NCBI GenBank assembly: GCA_035319185.1
Contig: DATHDF010000049.1
Location: 1 to 18,868 of the forward strand
Source of the DNA: Fen-1308 sp035319185
GTDB taxonomy: Bacteria; Nitrospirota; Thermodesulfovibrionia; Thermodesulfovibrionales; Dissulfurispiraceae
Reading direction: 5' to 3'
DNA: 18,868 nt
The notes beneath the pieces were generated by a model. That model made no database searches and was not told the origin of the DNA. It worked only from the letters and a program-made list of their open reading frames with translations. This document shows, piece after piece, positions 5,751 to 13,875 of the stretch (its first letter is position 1; each line of letters begins with the position of its first letter). Made by a program: the position numbers and the translations under genes.

Positions 5751-6609
5751 TGACCAGCCCGACATACCCGTGCGCGGCCTGTGATATGATCTGAAAAGGC
5801 ATCGCCAGCACCGGGCCGATCGAAGGTATGATGGCAAGAAGAGATGTTATCGTAACCGATATGGAGCCGGCTGCAAGATAAAGCACAACAAGTATTCCTA
5901 AAAGTATATGGGCCGACGAGGTCCTGTAAAGATAGTGCACCACCTGCCTGACCGCCTTGAAAGGCCTTGGACGGCTGAATACAAGATATGCGCAGCCATA
6001 GAGGGTTAGTCCCAGCGTAACGAAGAAAAGAAACAGACCTACCGACAACAACAATAAAAAGAAGAAAATGCTCAGGAAAACCGCAAATGTGGCTTCCTCT
6101 GTCTGGGCCACCAATATAATCCTTTTTGCCGCTTCGCTCAGAATGCCCATTATCATAGCCAGGATAGTAAACGCGACGCCGGACAGGTTGGTAAAAATAA
6201 ACAGCGGAAAGAACAGTCTCCTCGATTCAGCCCAGAAGAACCCGAAACTGAAGCGCTGCCCGTTTATGATCGTTTTGGCCAAAGATCCTATCGTACCGGC
6301 GAATGCGAATATCCACATTGCAACTATTGCCGCCACATAAAGAACAAAAGCAAGTATTACGAACAGGACTATGGGGAACGACTCCTTCATCATGCCCACC
6401 CCAACCCGGAACACGCTGATCAGATCGTTCTGCCGCAATATCTCGGTAAGATCTATCCCGAAAATGACAAAAGCAATTGCCAGTGGTATGCCGACTATAA
6501 TAAGCAGGCTGATGAAACTGACGAACATGAAGATAAACTGCACCAGCACCAGCTGCCAGTTTCTGTTGGCGACAGCCATTGCCTCCCTGATAAGCGAAAA
6601 GTATTTCAT
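5605..6609 (-). CDS. Polytopic membrane protein of unknown function, last gene of the Bam-Lpx operon
   Basis: A protein of 334 residues with roughly eight hydrophobic segments. Examples are VLVQFIFMFVSFISLLIIVG, IVLFVILAFVLYVAAIVAMW, FLSIFFFLLLLSVGLFLFFV and ILLGILVVLYLAAGSISVTI. A short polar, proline- and glutamine-rich tail follows (LPESRQAQDTSQQPADEPAP). I do not recognise a family with confidence. ATG 6609 is chosen; an in-frame TTG at 6618 is possible. The lpxI stop (6617-6615) is within a few bases, so translation is probably coupled. The place after bamA-skp-lpxD-fabZ-lpxA-lpxI suggests an inner-membrane role in envelope biogenesis, but this is inference. Its last 146 bp are antisense to the LipM-like gene. 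Confidence 0.85.
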   Translation of the reverse strand: MKYFSLIREAMAVANRNWQLVLVQFIFMFVSFISLLIIVGIPLAIAFVIFGIDLTEILRQNDLISVFRVGVGMMKESFPIVLFVILAFVLYVAAIVAMWIFAFAGTIGSLAKTIINGQRFSFGFFWAESRRLFFPLFIFTNLSGVAFTILAMIMGILSEAAKRIILVAQTEEATFAVFLSIFFFLLLLSVGLFLFFVTLGLTLYGCAYLVFSRPRPFKAVRQVVHYLYRTSSAHILLGILVVLYLAAGSISVTITSLLAIIPSIGPVLAMPFQIISQAAHGYVGLVIIAAIFLHYYRTGHLPSLPESRQAQDTSQQPADEPAPVPQEKAGNQPG

Positions 6610-6614
6610 TTGAC

Positions 6615-7454
6615 TCAATGCCCTTTGGAGCGACGGCAGTGCAATGTTTCTGCAGAAATGCCCACAACTACAATCCCTGCCCGCTCAGCTTCTCGCAATA
6701 CGGCATCACGCCCCATGATCATGCTTCTGCCCGCTTCGAGGGCCAGAACTCGCGCCCTTACCTTCTCCATCGACTTCACCGTGTCCATGCCGACGGCAGG
6801 CACGTCCAGCCTCATGTCCTGCTGCGGCTTGCTCACCTTGACAACAACGGCACCCTCATCAGCCCAGTGCCCGCCTCGAAGAATGGCTTCGTCTGTTCCT
6901 TCGATGGCTTCCACTGCCATCACGGCCCGGCCCTTGACAACCACCGTCTGTCCTATATCAAGCTTCCCGATCTCCTTCGCTATCCCCCATCCGAACTCTA
7001 CGTCCTTCCACTGCTCTTCGTCAGGCTGCCTTGCAGTAAGGCAGCCTTCGGGGGTAAGCAGGTGCGGGCTGAACTTTACAGTGTCGATAATCTGTATGCC
7101 TTCGCACTCAAGCTCTTTTGTGAGAGCGCTCAAGATTGCATCATCCGTCCTGTCCTTGATTGAAAACAGCAGCTTTACGGCCCTGAGATCAGGGGTTATC
7201 TTGGACTTGTAGAGCAAAGATTTCGGCACCTTTCCAGCCATTATCGCTTCCTTTACGCGGTGCTTTTTCAGGGTGGATATGATTTCACCCAGCCGGCCCG
7301 GATTAACCCATCGGATTTCGTCTGATATGCCGTCCATCTCCCTGGGCGCCAGGTTTTCAAGTGCAACCGTAATGACCCTGTAGCCCCGCTCCCTGGCGTC
7401 CTTTGCAACGATGACAGGCAATTCTCCGGTCCCGGCTATAATGCCTATCTGCAT
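6615..7454 (-). CDS. lpxI: LpxI, UDP-2,3-diacylglucosamine pyrophosphatase
   Basis: LpxI hydrolyses UDP-2,3-diacylglucosamine to lipid X plus UMP, the fourth step of lipid A synthesis; it replaces LpxH in many lineages outside beta- and gammaproteobacteria. The 279-residue protein has the family's N-terminal pattern (IGIIAGTGELPVIVAKDARERGY), then KDRTDDAIL (100-107), FGWGIAKEIGKLDIGQTVVVK and LRGGHWADEGAVVVKVSKP. The RLDVPAVG block (215-222) has Asp217, which probably aligns with the Asp studied in Caulobacter LpxI. ATG 7454 lies inside the end of lpxA, a 10-nt overlap pointing to translational coupling. No lpxB follows it in the window. Confidence 0.95.
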   Translation of the reverse strand: MQIGIIAGTGELPVIVAKDARERGYRVITVALENLAPREMDGISDEIRWVNPGRLGEIISTLKKHRVKEAIMAGKVPKSLLYKSKITPDLRAVKLLFSIKDRTDDAILSALTKELECEGIQIIDTVKFSPHLLTPEGCLTARQPDEEQWKDVEFGWGIAKEIGKLDIGQTVVVKGRAVMAVEAIEGTDEAILRGGHWADEGAVVVKVSKPQQDMRLDVPAVGMDTVKSMEKVRARVLALEAGRSMIMGRDAVLREAERAGIVVVGISAETLHCRRSKGH

Positions 7455-8224
7455 ATGCCCCTTTTGTTCTTCTCGATAAATTCCACCAGATGCCTGAGCT
7501 CGGGCAGCTGCGGCAGGTCTGTCTTGATGGCCTTCAACGCGTCGGCCAGGGTCCTTTTTTCACGGAACAGGATTTTGTAAGCCTTTTTCAGGGCATTGAC
7601 AGTTTCGTCCGGAAAACCCCGGCGTTTGAGCCCGACCGTATTGAGGCCGTAAAGTTTAGCGCGTGCGCCGGACGCCATCGTATAAGGCGGTATGTCCTGA
7701 CCGATGCCGCTAAAGCCCCCCACCATGGCGTAAGAGCCGATACGCGTAAACTGATGCACGACAACCACTCCCCCTATAAACGTAAAATCCTCGATCATGA
7801 CATGGCCCGCCAGGGTCGCGGCATTGGCAAGTATATTAGACGAACCAACCTGGCAGTCATGGGCGATGTGACAGTACGCCATGACAAAATTGCCTTCTCC
7901 GATATTTGTAAACCCGTCACCGCCGACAGAACCGCGGTGGATAGATGTATACTCGCGGATGATACAGCCTTTACCGATTCTTGCGCCTGTGGGCTCACCC
8001 CTGTACTTGAGGTCCTGCGGCGGCAGCCCGATTGTGGCGAATGGATGAATAGTGCAGCCCTCGCCTATTTCCGTGCGGCCCTCAACCACTACATGCGAAA
8101 TCAGCTTCGTCCCTTTGCCTATAACGGCTCCATCGCCCACAGTACAATAAGGACCTATGCTAACTCCGTCTGCAATCTCGGCCTTCTTGCTGATAATAGC
8201 AGTTTTATGAATTTCGTTTACCAT
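7445..8224 (-). CDS. lpxA: LpxA, acyl-ACP--UDP-N-acetylglucosamine O-acyltransferase
   Basis: LpxA makes the first committed lipid A intermediate by adding a 3-hydroxyacyl chain from ACP to UDP-GlcNAc. The 259-residue protein is built of left-handed beta-helix hexapeptide repeats (such as AEIADGVSIGPYCTVGDGAVIGKGT) over about 1-185, followed by the C-terminal helical domain (NTVGLKRRGFPDETVNALKKAYK). The catalytic His is His122 in YCHIAHDCQVG, equivalent to E. coli His125. The length matches the family. It starts 8 nt after the fabZ stop and overlaps lpxI by 10 nt. The acyl-chain ruler residue cannot be called safely without an alignment. Confidence 0.97.
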   Translation of the reverse strand: MVNEIHKTAIISKKAEIADGVSIGPYCTVGDGAVIGKGTKLISHVVVEGRTEIGEGCTIHPFATIGLPPQDLKYRGEPTGARIGKGCIIREYTSIHRGSVGGDGFTNIGEGNFVMAYCHIAHDCQVGSSNILANAATLAGHVMIEDFTFIGGVVVVHQFTRIGSYAMVGGFSGIGQDIPPYTMASGARAKLYGLNTVGLKRRGFPDETVNALKKAYKILFREKRTLADALKAIKTDLPQLPELRHLVEFIEKNKRGICR

Positions 8225-8232
8225 TGCCGCTC

Positions 8233-8664
8233 CTATAGTGCCTTGTCCGTCATCATAGCGGTGAATTCTGCTTCAGACACAAGCTTTCCGTCCACAAAGG
8301 CGTTGCCGCCGAATTTCCAGACATTGCCCCGCTTGTGAGTTACATTGACCTCAAAACGGAGCTGATCGCCCGGCACCACCGGCTTGCGAAATTTGACCTT
8401 GTCTATGCTCATAAAATATACCGACATGCCGGACATGCCGGACTTGAACGCGAGGATGCCTGCCACCTGTGCCATGGCTTCAACAATAAGTACGCCGGGC
8501 ATGACAGGATTATTCGGGAAGTGGCCGGTGAAGAATGGCTCATTTATCGATACGTTCTTGATGCCTATGGCCTTCACCTCCGTTTCAAGCTCAAGCACCC
8601 TGTCAACCAGCAAAAACGGATAACGATGAGGCAGCAGCGACATTATTTCCTTGATCTCAATCAT
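8233..8664 (-). CDS. fabZ: FabZ, 3-hydroxyacyl-ACP dehydratase
   Basis: FabZ dehydrates 3-hydroxyacyl-ACP in fatty acid synthesis and competes with LpxA and LpxD for the same substrates, hence its place between lpxD and lpxA. It has 143 residues and a single hot-dog fold with MSLLPHRYPFLLVDRV near the N-terminus. The catalytic pair is His48 (TGHFPNNPVMPG) and Glu62 (VEAMAQ). A clear Shine-Dalgarno, GGAGG, precedes ATG 8664. The gene is separated from lpxD by 91 bp containing a terminator-like hairpin. Confidence 0.97.
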   Translation of the reverse strand: MIEIKEIMSLLPHRYPFLLVDRVLELETEVKAIGIKNVSINEPFFTGHFPNNPVMPGVLIVEAMAQVAGILAFKSGMSGMSVYFMSIDKVKFRKPVVPGDQLRFEVNVTHKRGNVWKFGGNAFVDGKLVSEAEFTAMMTDKAL

Positions 8665-8724
8665 TTTTCCTCCAAAGACAGCTCATAAAAAATTTCCGGA
8701 TTCAAAATTCAGAAATCAGGAGTC

Positions 8725-8744
8725 AAAAAAGAACCGGGGTTCTT
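8725..8744 (-). terminator. Weak intrinsic terminator/attenuator-like hairpin between lpxD and fabZ
   Basis: On the minus strand AAGAAC (8744-8739), loop CCCG and GTTCTT (8734-8729) form a 6-bp stem, extending to 7 bp with a 2-nt loop. It is followed directly by four further T bases (8728-8725). The stem is AT-rich, so termination is likely partial. It sits inside the operon, where it could reduce expression of fabZ and later genes. Confidence 0.45.
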
Positions 8745-8755
8745 CGGGCTTCCGA

Positions 8756-9787
8756 CTACTGTCTTCTGTCTTTCTTGACGCATTTTAAAGCCTTTATCTG
8801 CTCTTCCAGATCATGGATTCTCTTTTTCAGTTCCGGTAACTGGGCAAATATCGCTGTTGATTTGAGCCAATCGCGGTGCGGAATGGCGGGGCCGCCTGAA
8901 TAGATGCCTTTCTTTACGTTCCCCATAAAACCGCCCTTGGCCCCTAACATAGTGCCTGCCTCTATAGTTGTATGGTCCGCAATGCCGGCCTGCCCGCCAA
9001 GCACTACCCCGTCGCCAACTGTTGAGCTGCCGCCGATCCCTACCTGAGCCACCAGTATTGCGCCCCTGCCGACCTTCGTGTTATGTCCGATCTGGACCTG
9101 ATTGTCGATCTTGGTACCGCAACCAACAACTGTCATTCCGGTCGTTGCCCGGTCTATAGTTGTGTTGGCGCCTATTTCGACGTCATCTTCGATTATCACT
9201 CCTCCAACCTGGGGTATTTTACGGTGAGCCCGCCCGTCGAACACATATCCGAAGCCGTCCGCGCCTATCACTGAACCGGCATGGACGATAACCCTTGCAC
9301 CTATAATTACTCCTTCCCGGACCGTAACATTTGGATAAAACGTGCATCCTTCACCGACTGAACTGCCCTCGCCTATAAATACGCCTGGATATATGACTGT
9401 GCCCTTGCCGATGCTTGCATGGTCAGAGATATAAGCAAAGGGATAGATGGTCACATTTTCCCCAACGATTGCCGATTGCGACACTGCAGCCATGTCGCTC
9501 ACTCCGAGATGCTGGTGCGGCTTGACGTAAAAATGGCCCAAAAGCACAGCAAAGGCCAGTTGAGGATTGGTGCAGGCTATCTGGGGTTTTTCAATACCTT
9601 CAACAAACTCTTTTACTATGACGGCAGCGGCGGCGCTATCTTTGGCCTCTTTAATAAATCTGCCGGAGCCCACAAATGTGATATCTCCGGCCCCAGCCTC
9701 GGAAAGGCCGGCAACTCCCGTTATTTCAGTATCGCCATCGCCGATAGTGCGGCCTTCCAGCAGTAATGCTATTTCTCTCAGTTTCAT
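8756..9787 (-). CDS. lpxD: LpxD, UDP-3-O-(3-hydroxyacyl)glucosamine N-acyltransferase
   Basis: LpxD adds the N-linked hydroxyacyl chain in the third step of lipid A synthesis. It has 343 residues: an N-terminal uridine-binding domain (about 1-100, GVAGLSEAGAGDITFVG), a left-handed beta-helix (about 101-300) and a C-terminal helix (LPELKKRIHDLEEQIKALK). The catalytic His is His235 in VQIGHNTKVG. The YSGGPAIPHRDWLK block is characteristic. ATG 9787 is chosen because the family begins MKLxEIA. A GTG at 9835 would add 16 residues with no family match. The ATG has no Shine-Dalgarno; a 20-codon mini-ORF ends on it as ATGA. Confidence 0.96.
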   Translation of the reverse strand: MKLREIALLLEGRTIGDGDTEITGVAGLSEAGAGDITFVGSGRFIKEAKDSAAAAVIVKEFVEGIEKPQIACTNPQLAFAVLLGHFYVKPHQHLGVSDMAAVSQSAIVGENVTIYPFAYISDHASIGKGTVIYPGVFIGEGSSVGEGCTFYPNVTVREGVIIGARVIVHAGSVIGADGFGYVFDGRAHRKIPQVGGVIIEDDVEIGANTTIDRATTGMTVVGCGTKIDNQVQIGHNTKVGRGAILVAQVGIGGSSTVGDGVVLGGQAGIADHTTIEAGTMLGAKGGFMGNVKKGIYSGGPAIPHRDWLKSTAIFAQLPELKKRIHDLEEQIKALKCVKKDRRQ

Positions 9788-9846
9788 CTGCAAAAGAAAT
9801 TGAGCCGCTGGGCAGCACCGGAAAAAGTCCTGCACCAGCGACTCAT
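9784..9846 (-). CDS. Putative 20-residue leader mini-ORF coupled to lpxD
   Basis: This ATG (9846-9844) is preceded by a strong Shine-Dalgarno (AAAGGAG, near 9856-9862) right after the ompH stop. It reads 20 codons starting MSRWCRTFSG and ending at TGA 9786-9784. That stop shares bases with the lpxD start (ATGA). The peptide has two Cys and four Arg and matches nothing I know. Its likely purpose is to deliver ribosomes to the lpxD start, which lacks its own site. The alternative is a sequencing indel or a remnant of an older start. Not verified as translated. Confidence 0.45.
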   Translation of the reverse strand: MSRWCRTFSGAAQRLNFFCR

Positions 9847-9859
9847 TAAAATATCTCCT

Positions 9860-10402
9860 TTATTTTTTGCCGCTCTTCTGTTTGCCGTCAACCCTTTGGA
9901 TTACCTTATCGGTAATGTCCAGCCCCTTGTCGGAGAAAAGCACAAGCCCTTCGGCCTTTTCAAGAATTAGCGTATATTGCTCCTCTTGGGCGATCGCCGT
10001 AATAATGTCCCGGATATCCTTGACTATGCGCCCCGTCAGTTCGCCCTCTTTCTTGCGCACTTCATTCTGAGAGTCTGCGACTGTTCTTTGATATTCCCTG
10101 GTCAGCCGTTCGAACTCGTCCTCTTTGCTCTTCTTGGCATCGGCTGAAAGAACTCCTCCCTTTTTTTCGAGCTCACCCTTCAGCTTCTCAATGGCCTTGC
10201 CTTTGTCCTCAAGCGAACCCTGCTTGCTCTTTATCATCGCTTCAAGTTCGGACTTTGCCTTCTTTCCCTGCTCAGATTCATTTACGGCCTTATAAAGATC
10301 CACAAGCCCTATTTTCAGTGCTGCGTCTGCCGCCAGCACCGGAGATACCGCAAATAAAATCAGGAAACACCCAAGGGTACTCATCAAAACCAATTTCTTC
10401 AT
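9860..10402 (-). CDS. skp: Skp/OmpH-family periplasmic chaperone
   Basis: A periplasmic holdase that carries unfolded outer-membrane proteins to BamA. It has 180 residues. The signal peptide spans residues 1-24 (MKKLVLMSTLG, hydrophobic core, VLA|ADA). The mature N-terminus KIGLVDLYKAVNESEQGKKAK matches the family, followed by a long charged coiled coil (about 50-125), rich in Lys and Glu, and the closing strand region (YTLILEKAEGLVLFSDKGLDITDKVI). ATG 10402 is chosen because GGAGG (10408-10412) sits 5 nt upstream. ATG 10405 is directly adjacent and ATG 10426 would put extra residues before the signal peptide. Directly downstream of bamA, the usual order. Confidence 0.94.
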   Translation of the reverse strand: MKKLVLMSTLGCFLILFAVSPVLAADAALKIGLVDLYKAVNESEQGKKAKSELEAMIKSKQGSLEDKGKAIEKLKGELEKKGGVLSADAKKSKEDEFERLTREYQRTVADSQNEVRKKEGELTGRIVKDIRDIITAIAQEEQYTLILEKAEGLVLFSDKGLDITDKVIQRVDGKQKSGKK

Positions 10403-10488
10403 CATTGCCTCCATTACTGTTTTCAATATTGTCTACCGGTGACGCACACATTTATTGTATGCATCGGTCGCAACACATACAAACGCCG

Positions 10489-12747
10489 TTAAAACGCCTG
10501 ACCGAACGCGAATTCGATCTTGCCTCCGGCCTCACCGTCTCTTTTTGCTATGTTAACCCCGTATTCTATCCTGATCGGCCCGAAAGGAGATATCCATCTC
10601 ACTCCACCGCCGGCAGTATAACGAAGGTCGCTGCCGAAAGTTTCGTTGCTCCCGTATGCACGGCCCGCATCGAAGAAAACAACCCCCTTGATTTTAAGAT
10701 CCTGTATGATCGGGAAAATGTACTCGGCATTGAGCACCAGCTGTTTGGTACCGCCGATCGCCTCCCCTGTCCCAGGGTCCTTAGGTCCCGCTATGCCCCA
10801 ACCGAGACCGCGAACAGTGTATATGCCGCCGACATAGAAATTCTCATAGAGTGGCAAGGATTTGCCGAAGATGCCGCTGGCCCACCCTACACGACCCCTC
10901 AGATGTATCGTAGTCACATCGAATAGCGGGAAGTACCAGCCCGAATCGATTACGGTTTTGATAAAGGCATTGTCGCCGCCAAGTCCGGCAAATGTTGTTG
11001 ACACTACATTTCTCGAACCGCGTAACGGGTCAAGATAGTAGTCTCTGGTGTCCCGTGCGATCGAAGGTGTAATAGCGCTGGTAATCTTCTTGCCTAATTG
11101 CTCTTGAATGACTTGTGAAGCGTTGCTTGATATATCTGAAACCCTGACCTGCTCAAGATTATAAGCAAGTCCGGCACTCCAATATTCCCAGAAGCTCTTG
11201 CCGACACTTATCTCAAGGCCGACCGCTTTTCTTTTGAAGTCGGGGTATTCTCTTTGCTGCTTATATATAGTCGCTCCGAACGATATGGGCTTATCGAGGA
11301 ACCACGGATCACGAAATGTGAGCTCGGCATCGTTCATCTTAGTGCCTATCTCTCCTTTTGCCTTTATCAATTGCCCGTTGCCAAAAAGATTTGCCTGAGA
11401 GATTTCGACCATGCCGATTACCTTGTCCACGGAACTGTAACCGCCGCCTATGCTGAGCGAACCTGTTGACTTTTCCTTGACTTTGACGTCCAGATCGACT
11501 GTCTTTTCATCGGGCCTGGGCTTGGGCGCAAGATCGACGGTTTCAAAGAAATTGAGGTTGTTCAGCCGTTCATAACTTCTCTTCAGCGCTGAGTTGTTGA
11601 AGGTGTCTCCTTCATCGACCCTGATCTCTCTTCTGATGACCTTATCCCTTGTCTTTGTGTTTCCGGATATATCGATCTTGCCTATCTTGTACTTGTCTCC
11701 CTCACCGATTTGATAGGTGACCGCGACCGATTTCTTGCTATCATCAGGAATAAGCTCCGGGTTGATGGAAACCAGCGCATAGCCGTTGTCGGCATATTTG
11801 TCCGTAAGCCCCGTTACGTCCTTCTTCATGTCTGCTTTGCTGAAGACCTTGTTCGGAGACAGCTTGATTAGTTTCCTCAACTCCTCTTCGGTAAATATCT
11901 TGTTGCCGGTTATGCCTACAGAGGAAATGGTAAACTGGTCGCCTTCCGAGACGGCAATTGTGATAATCATGCCCTTCTTGTTTTCGGTCAGCTTGATTAC
12001 CGGGTCGCTTACGACAATCTTGAGATAGCCGTTATCGTAATAAAGATCCCTGATCTGTTCAAGGCTGGTCCTCATCTCTTCCTTCTTGTAATATCCTGTG
12101 CCGGTTATGAAAGAGATTATACCCCGCTCCTTTGTCTTCATGGCCTTTCTTATCTTGCCGGCAGAAAGGGCCCTGTTGTTTTCGATCCGGATCTCTTTGA
12201 TTTTTACCTTGTCACCTTCATCGATCTGATACGTAACAACAACCTCGCCTTCGTCCGTCTTGTTGACTACGGGCACAACCTTGGCAAGATAGTAGCCTTC
12301 GTCTTCATAGAAATTCTTAAGCTTGATAGCATTGTCGTTTATGAGTGTGATATCAGAAATAGCGCCGGGGGTTATCGCGACATGCTCTCTCAGCTTCTTG
12401 TCGTCGTATTCCTTGTTGCCCTGGAAATCGACCTTGATTATTGTAGGTTTCTCCTTGACCGCATATATAACCTTGATTCCGCCCTCGAAAGGCTCCAGAG
12501 AGACATTGACATCATCGAAGTACCCCATTTTATATATCGATTTAATGTCCGCAGTCGTCTTTTCCTGGGACAACGGCTCTCCTACTTTCTGGGAAAGCTT
12601 CGACTTAACCGCACCTTCCTCAATGCGCCGCAGGCCGCTGACTTCGATGGTCGTAACTATCGGTAGGTTTTCGGCAAATGCAACTCCGACTATGGCAATC
12701 AACAGAAAAATGCTCAGACAAGCCAAGACAATTGCTTTTCTGTTCAT
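10489..12747 (-). CDS. bamA: BamA (Omp85), outer-membrane protein assembly factor
   Basis: The essential outer-membrane pore that folds and inserts beta-barrel proteins. It has 752 residues: signal peptide 1-25 (core LSIFLLIAIVGVAFA), five POTRA domains between about 28 and 421 (GNKEYDDKKLREHV, ENNRALSAGKIRKAM, GNKIFTEEELRKLI and GNTKTRDKVIRREI mark POTRA 2-5), then the 16-strand barrel to the end. The conserved VRGLGWG (Arg646) is in the loop that folds into the barrel. The protein ends in Phe, as expected for the C-terminal beta signal. Shine-Dalgarno AGGAAGGA is at 12752-12759. It heads the envelope operon, with a divergent promoter region shared with the ROK gene. Confidence 0.97.
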   Translation of the reverse strand: MNRKAIVLACLSIFLLIAIVGVAFAENLPIVTTIEVSGLRRIEEGAVKSKLSQKVGEPLSQEKTTADIKSIYKMGYFDDVNVSLEPFEGGIKVIYAVKEKPTIIKVDFQGNKEYDDKKLREHVAITPGAISDITLINDNAIKLKNFYEDEGYYLAKVVPVVNKTDEGEVVVTYQIDEGDKVKIKEIRIENNRALSAGKIRKAMKTKERGIISFITGTGYYKKEEMRTSLEQIRDLYYDNGYLKIVVSDPVIKLTENKKGMIITIAVSEGDQFTISSVGITGNKIFTEEELRKLIKLSPNKVFSKADMKKDVTGLTDKYADNGYALVSINPELIPDDSKKSVAVTYQIGEGDKYKIGKIDISGNTKTRDKVIRREIRVDEGDTFNNSALKRSYERLNNLNFFETVDLAPKPRPDEKTVDLDVKVKEKSTGSLSIGGGYSSVDKVIGMVEISQANLFGNGQLIKAKGEIGTKMNDAELTFRDPWFLDKPISFGATIYKQQREYPDFKRKAVGLEISVGKSFWEYWSAGLAYNLEQVRVSDISSNASQVIQEQLGKKITSAITPSIARDTRDYYLDPLRGSRNVVSTTFAGLGGDNAFIKTVIDSGWYFPLFDVTTIHLRGRVGWASGIFGKSLPLYENFYVGGIYTVRGLGWGIAGPKDPGTGEAIGGTKQLVLNAEYIFPIIQDLKIKGVVFFDAGRAYGSNETFGSDLRYTAGGGVRWISPFGPIRIEYGVNIAKRDGEAGGKIEFAFGQAF

Positions 12748-12810
12748 AACGTCCTTCCTGTTTTCTTATTTATTATCTTTTTTCAGCAACCCCGCTTCAG
12801 GCTGGAGGTT

Positions 12811-12816
12811 AGTATA
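12811..12816 (-). promoter_or_regulatory. Possible -10 box for the bamA operon
   Basis: TATACT reads on the minus strand at 12816-12811, putting the start near 12804 and giving a leader of about 57 nt before bamA. No good -35 match is seen, so an alternative sigma factor or activator is possible. Confidence 0.35.
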
Positions 12817-12881
12817 CCACAATATATTTATGCGTTGCATCAGGACCTGAGCTGAAAAATATGCCCTTGGAGGCAATTTGT

Positions 12882-12887
12882 TATAAT
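12882..12887 (+). promoter_or_regulatory. Possible -10 box for the ROK-lepA-lepB genes
   Basis: TATAAT at 12882-12887 in an AT-rich tract places the start near 12894, about 33 nt ahead of ATG 12927, leaving room for the GGAGG at 12911-12915. No recognisable -35 is present. Confidence 0.4.
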
Positions 12888-12926
12888 ATATTTTTGCATT
12901 TTTCTGTGGCGGAGGAATCATAAGGC

Positions 12927-13871
12927 ATGACTGAAAGTTTCTGCATAGCCGGAGACATCGGGGGCACAAACATACGGGTCTCTTTGGTGGATTCGGAATA
13001 TCGAATAATATCGAAGTTAAAGGAACCGACCGGAGCGGAACCCCTTTCCGTTCTTTTCAGGCTGATAGACAGGACCATGTCGGAACAGCCTGCAGGCAGG
13101 AAGCTCTGCGGAATCGGATTGGCCGTTGCAGGGGCCGTTGACCGGGTCGGCGGGGTTGTACTCAGGGCGCCAAACATCCCTTCGTTCACCGGACTGGACC
13201 TGCATGGCGAAACGGCCAGGCGTTACGGCATCAGCACAATAATAGAAAACGATGCAAACGCTGCCGCTTTTGGTGAAAAAATCGCGGGCGCGGGACGCGA
13301 CTTCAAAAATTTTGTCATGCTTACCCTGGGCACAGGCATAGGCGGAGGCATCGTTGCAGACGATAAATTGCTGAACGTGGCCGCTGAAATCGGACATACA
13401 ACCATCAGCACGACAGGGCCTCAATGCGGCTGCGGGAACCTCGGCTGCCTTGAGGCTTATGCATCTGCGACTGCGATTATCGGAAATGCAGTGGGTGCAA
13501 TAGAAAAAGGCTCTGCCAGCATATTGAAGGATTGCTATAACGGCAATTTCTACAAGATGACAGCGGAAGACATTTACAAAGCGGCCCTGGAGGGAGACCC
13601 GCTCAGCCGCTCAGTGCTCAGAGAAGCCGGCAAGTCCCTGGGCGTCGGCATTGCAAACTTAGTCAATATCATGAGCCCAGATGCAGTTATTCTGACAGGC
13701 GGCCTGCTTGGGGCCTGGAATATTTATATCGAAGCAGCCATTGCCGAGGCATCCAAAAGGGCATTCCCGGTGTTATTTTCAAAGGTAAAGATAGTGCAGT
13801 CCTCTTTAGGCGATGATGCCGGGACGGTTGGCGTTGCAGCTCTGGCTTTTCAAAAGGTATGCGCGGCATAA
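12927..13871 (+). CDS. ROK-family sugar kinase (glucokinase-like)
   Basis: A 314-residue ATP-dependent sugar kinase of the ROK family, probably phosphorylating glucose or a related hexose. The ATP-binding DIGGTNIR is at 10-17, the catalytic Asp109 lies in ENDANA, and TLGTGIGGGIV is near 133-143. The structural zinc site EIGHTTI...CGCGNLGC gives His157, Cys167, Cys169 and Cys174. The VILTGG block follows near 250-257. No N-terminal helix-turn-helix is present, so it is a kinase rather than a NagC/XylR-type repressor. GGAGG (12911-12915) and AAGG precede the ATG. lepA starts 4 nt after its stop, so they share an mRNA. Substrate not determined. Confidence 0.94.
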   Translation: MTESFCIAGDIGGTNIRVSLVDSEYRIISKLKEPTGAEPLSVLFRLIDRTMSEQPAGRKLCGIGLAVAGAVDRVGGVVLRAPNIPSFTGLDLHGETARRYGISTIIENDANAAAFGEKIAGAGRDFKNFVMLTLGTGIGGGIVADDKLLNVAAEIGHTTISTTGPQCGCGNLGCLEAYASATAIIGNAVGAIEKGSASILKDCYNGNFYKMTAEDIYKAALEGDPLSRSVLREAGKSLGVGIANLVNIMSPDAVILTGGLLGAWNIYIEAAIAEASKRAFPVLFSKVKIVQSSLGDDAGTVGVAALAFQKVCAA

Positions 13872-13875
13872 GGCG

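Noticed and set aside
7490..8338. 282-codon plus-strand open frame opposite lpxA
   Set aside because: Antisense shadow of the lpxA beta-helix coding region; no motif or ribosome site.
9788..9835. GTG-started longer lpxD
   Set aside because: The extra 16 residues (QDFFRCCPAAQ...) are not seen in LpxD proteins and the frame overlaps the mini-ORF with the real ribosome site.
10255..10926. 223-codon plus-strand frame across skp and bamA ends
   Set aside because: Antisense shadow; no recognisable domain.
12059..12135. Possible extra or missing POTRA domain in BamA
   Set aside because: The length (752) and spacing of the repeat signatures fit the usual five POTRA domains.
13813..13875. Upstream start for lepA
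   Set aside because: It would overlap the ROK gene; LepA homologues begin at the MTKNIRNFSIIAHIDHGK region.
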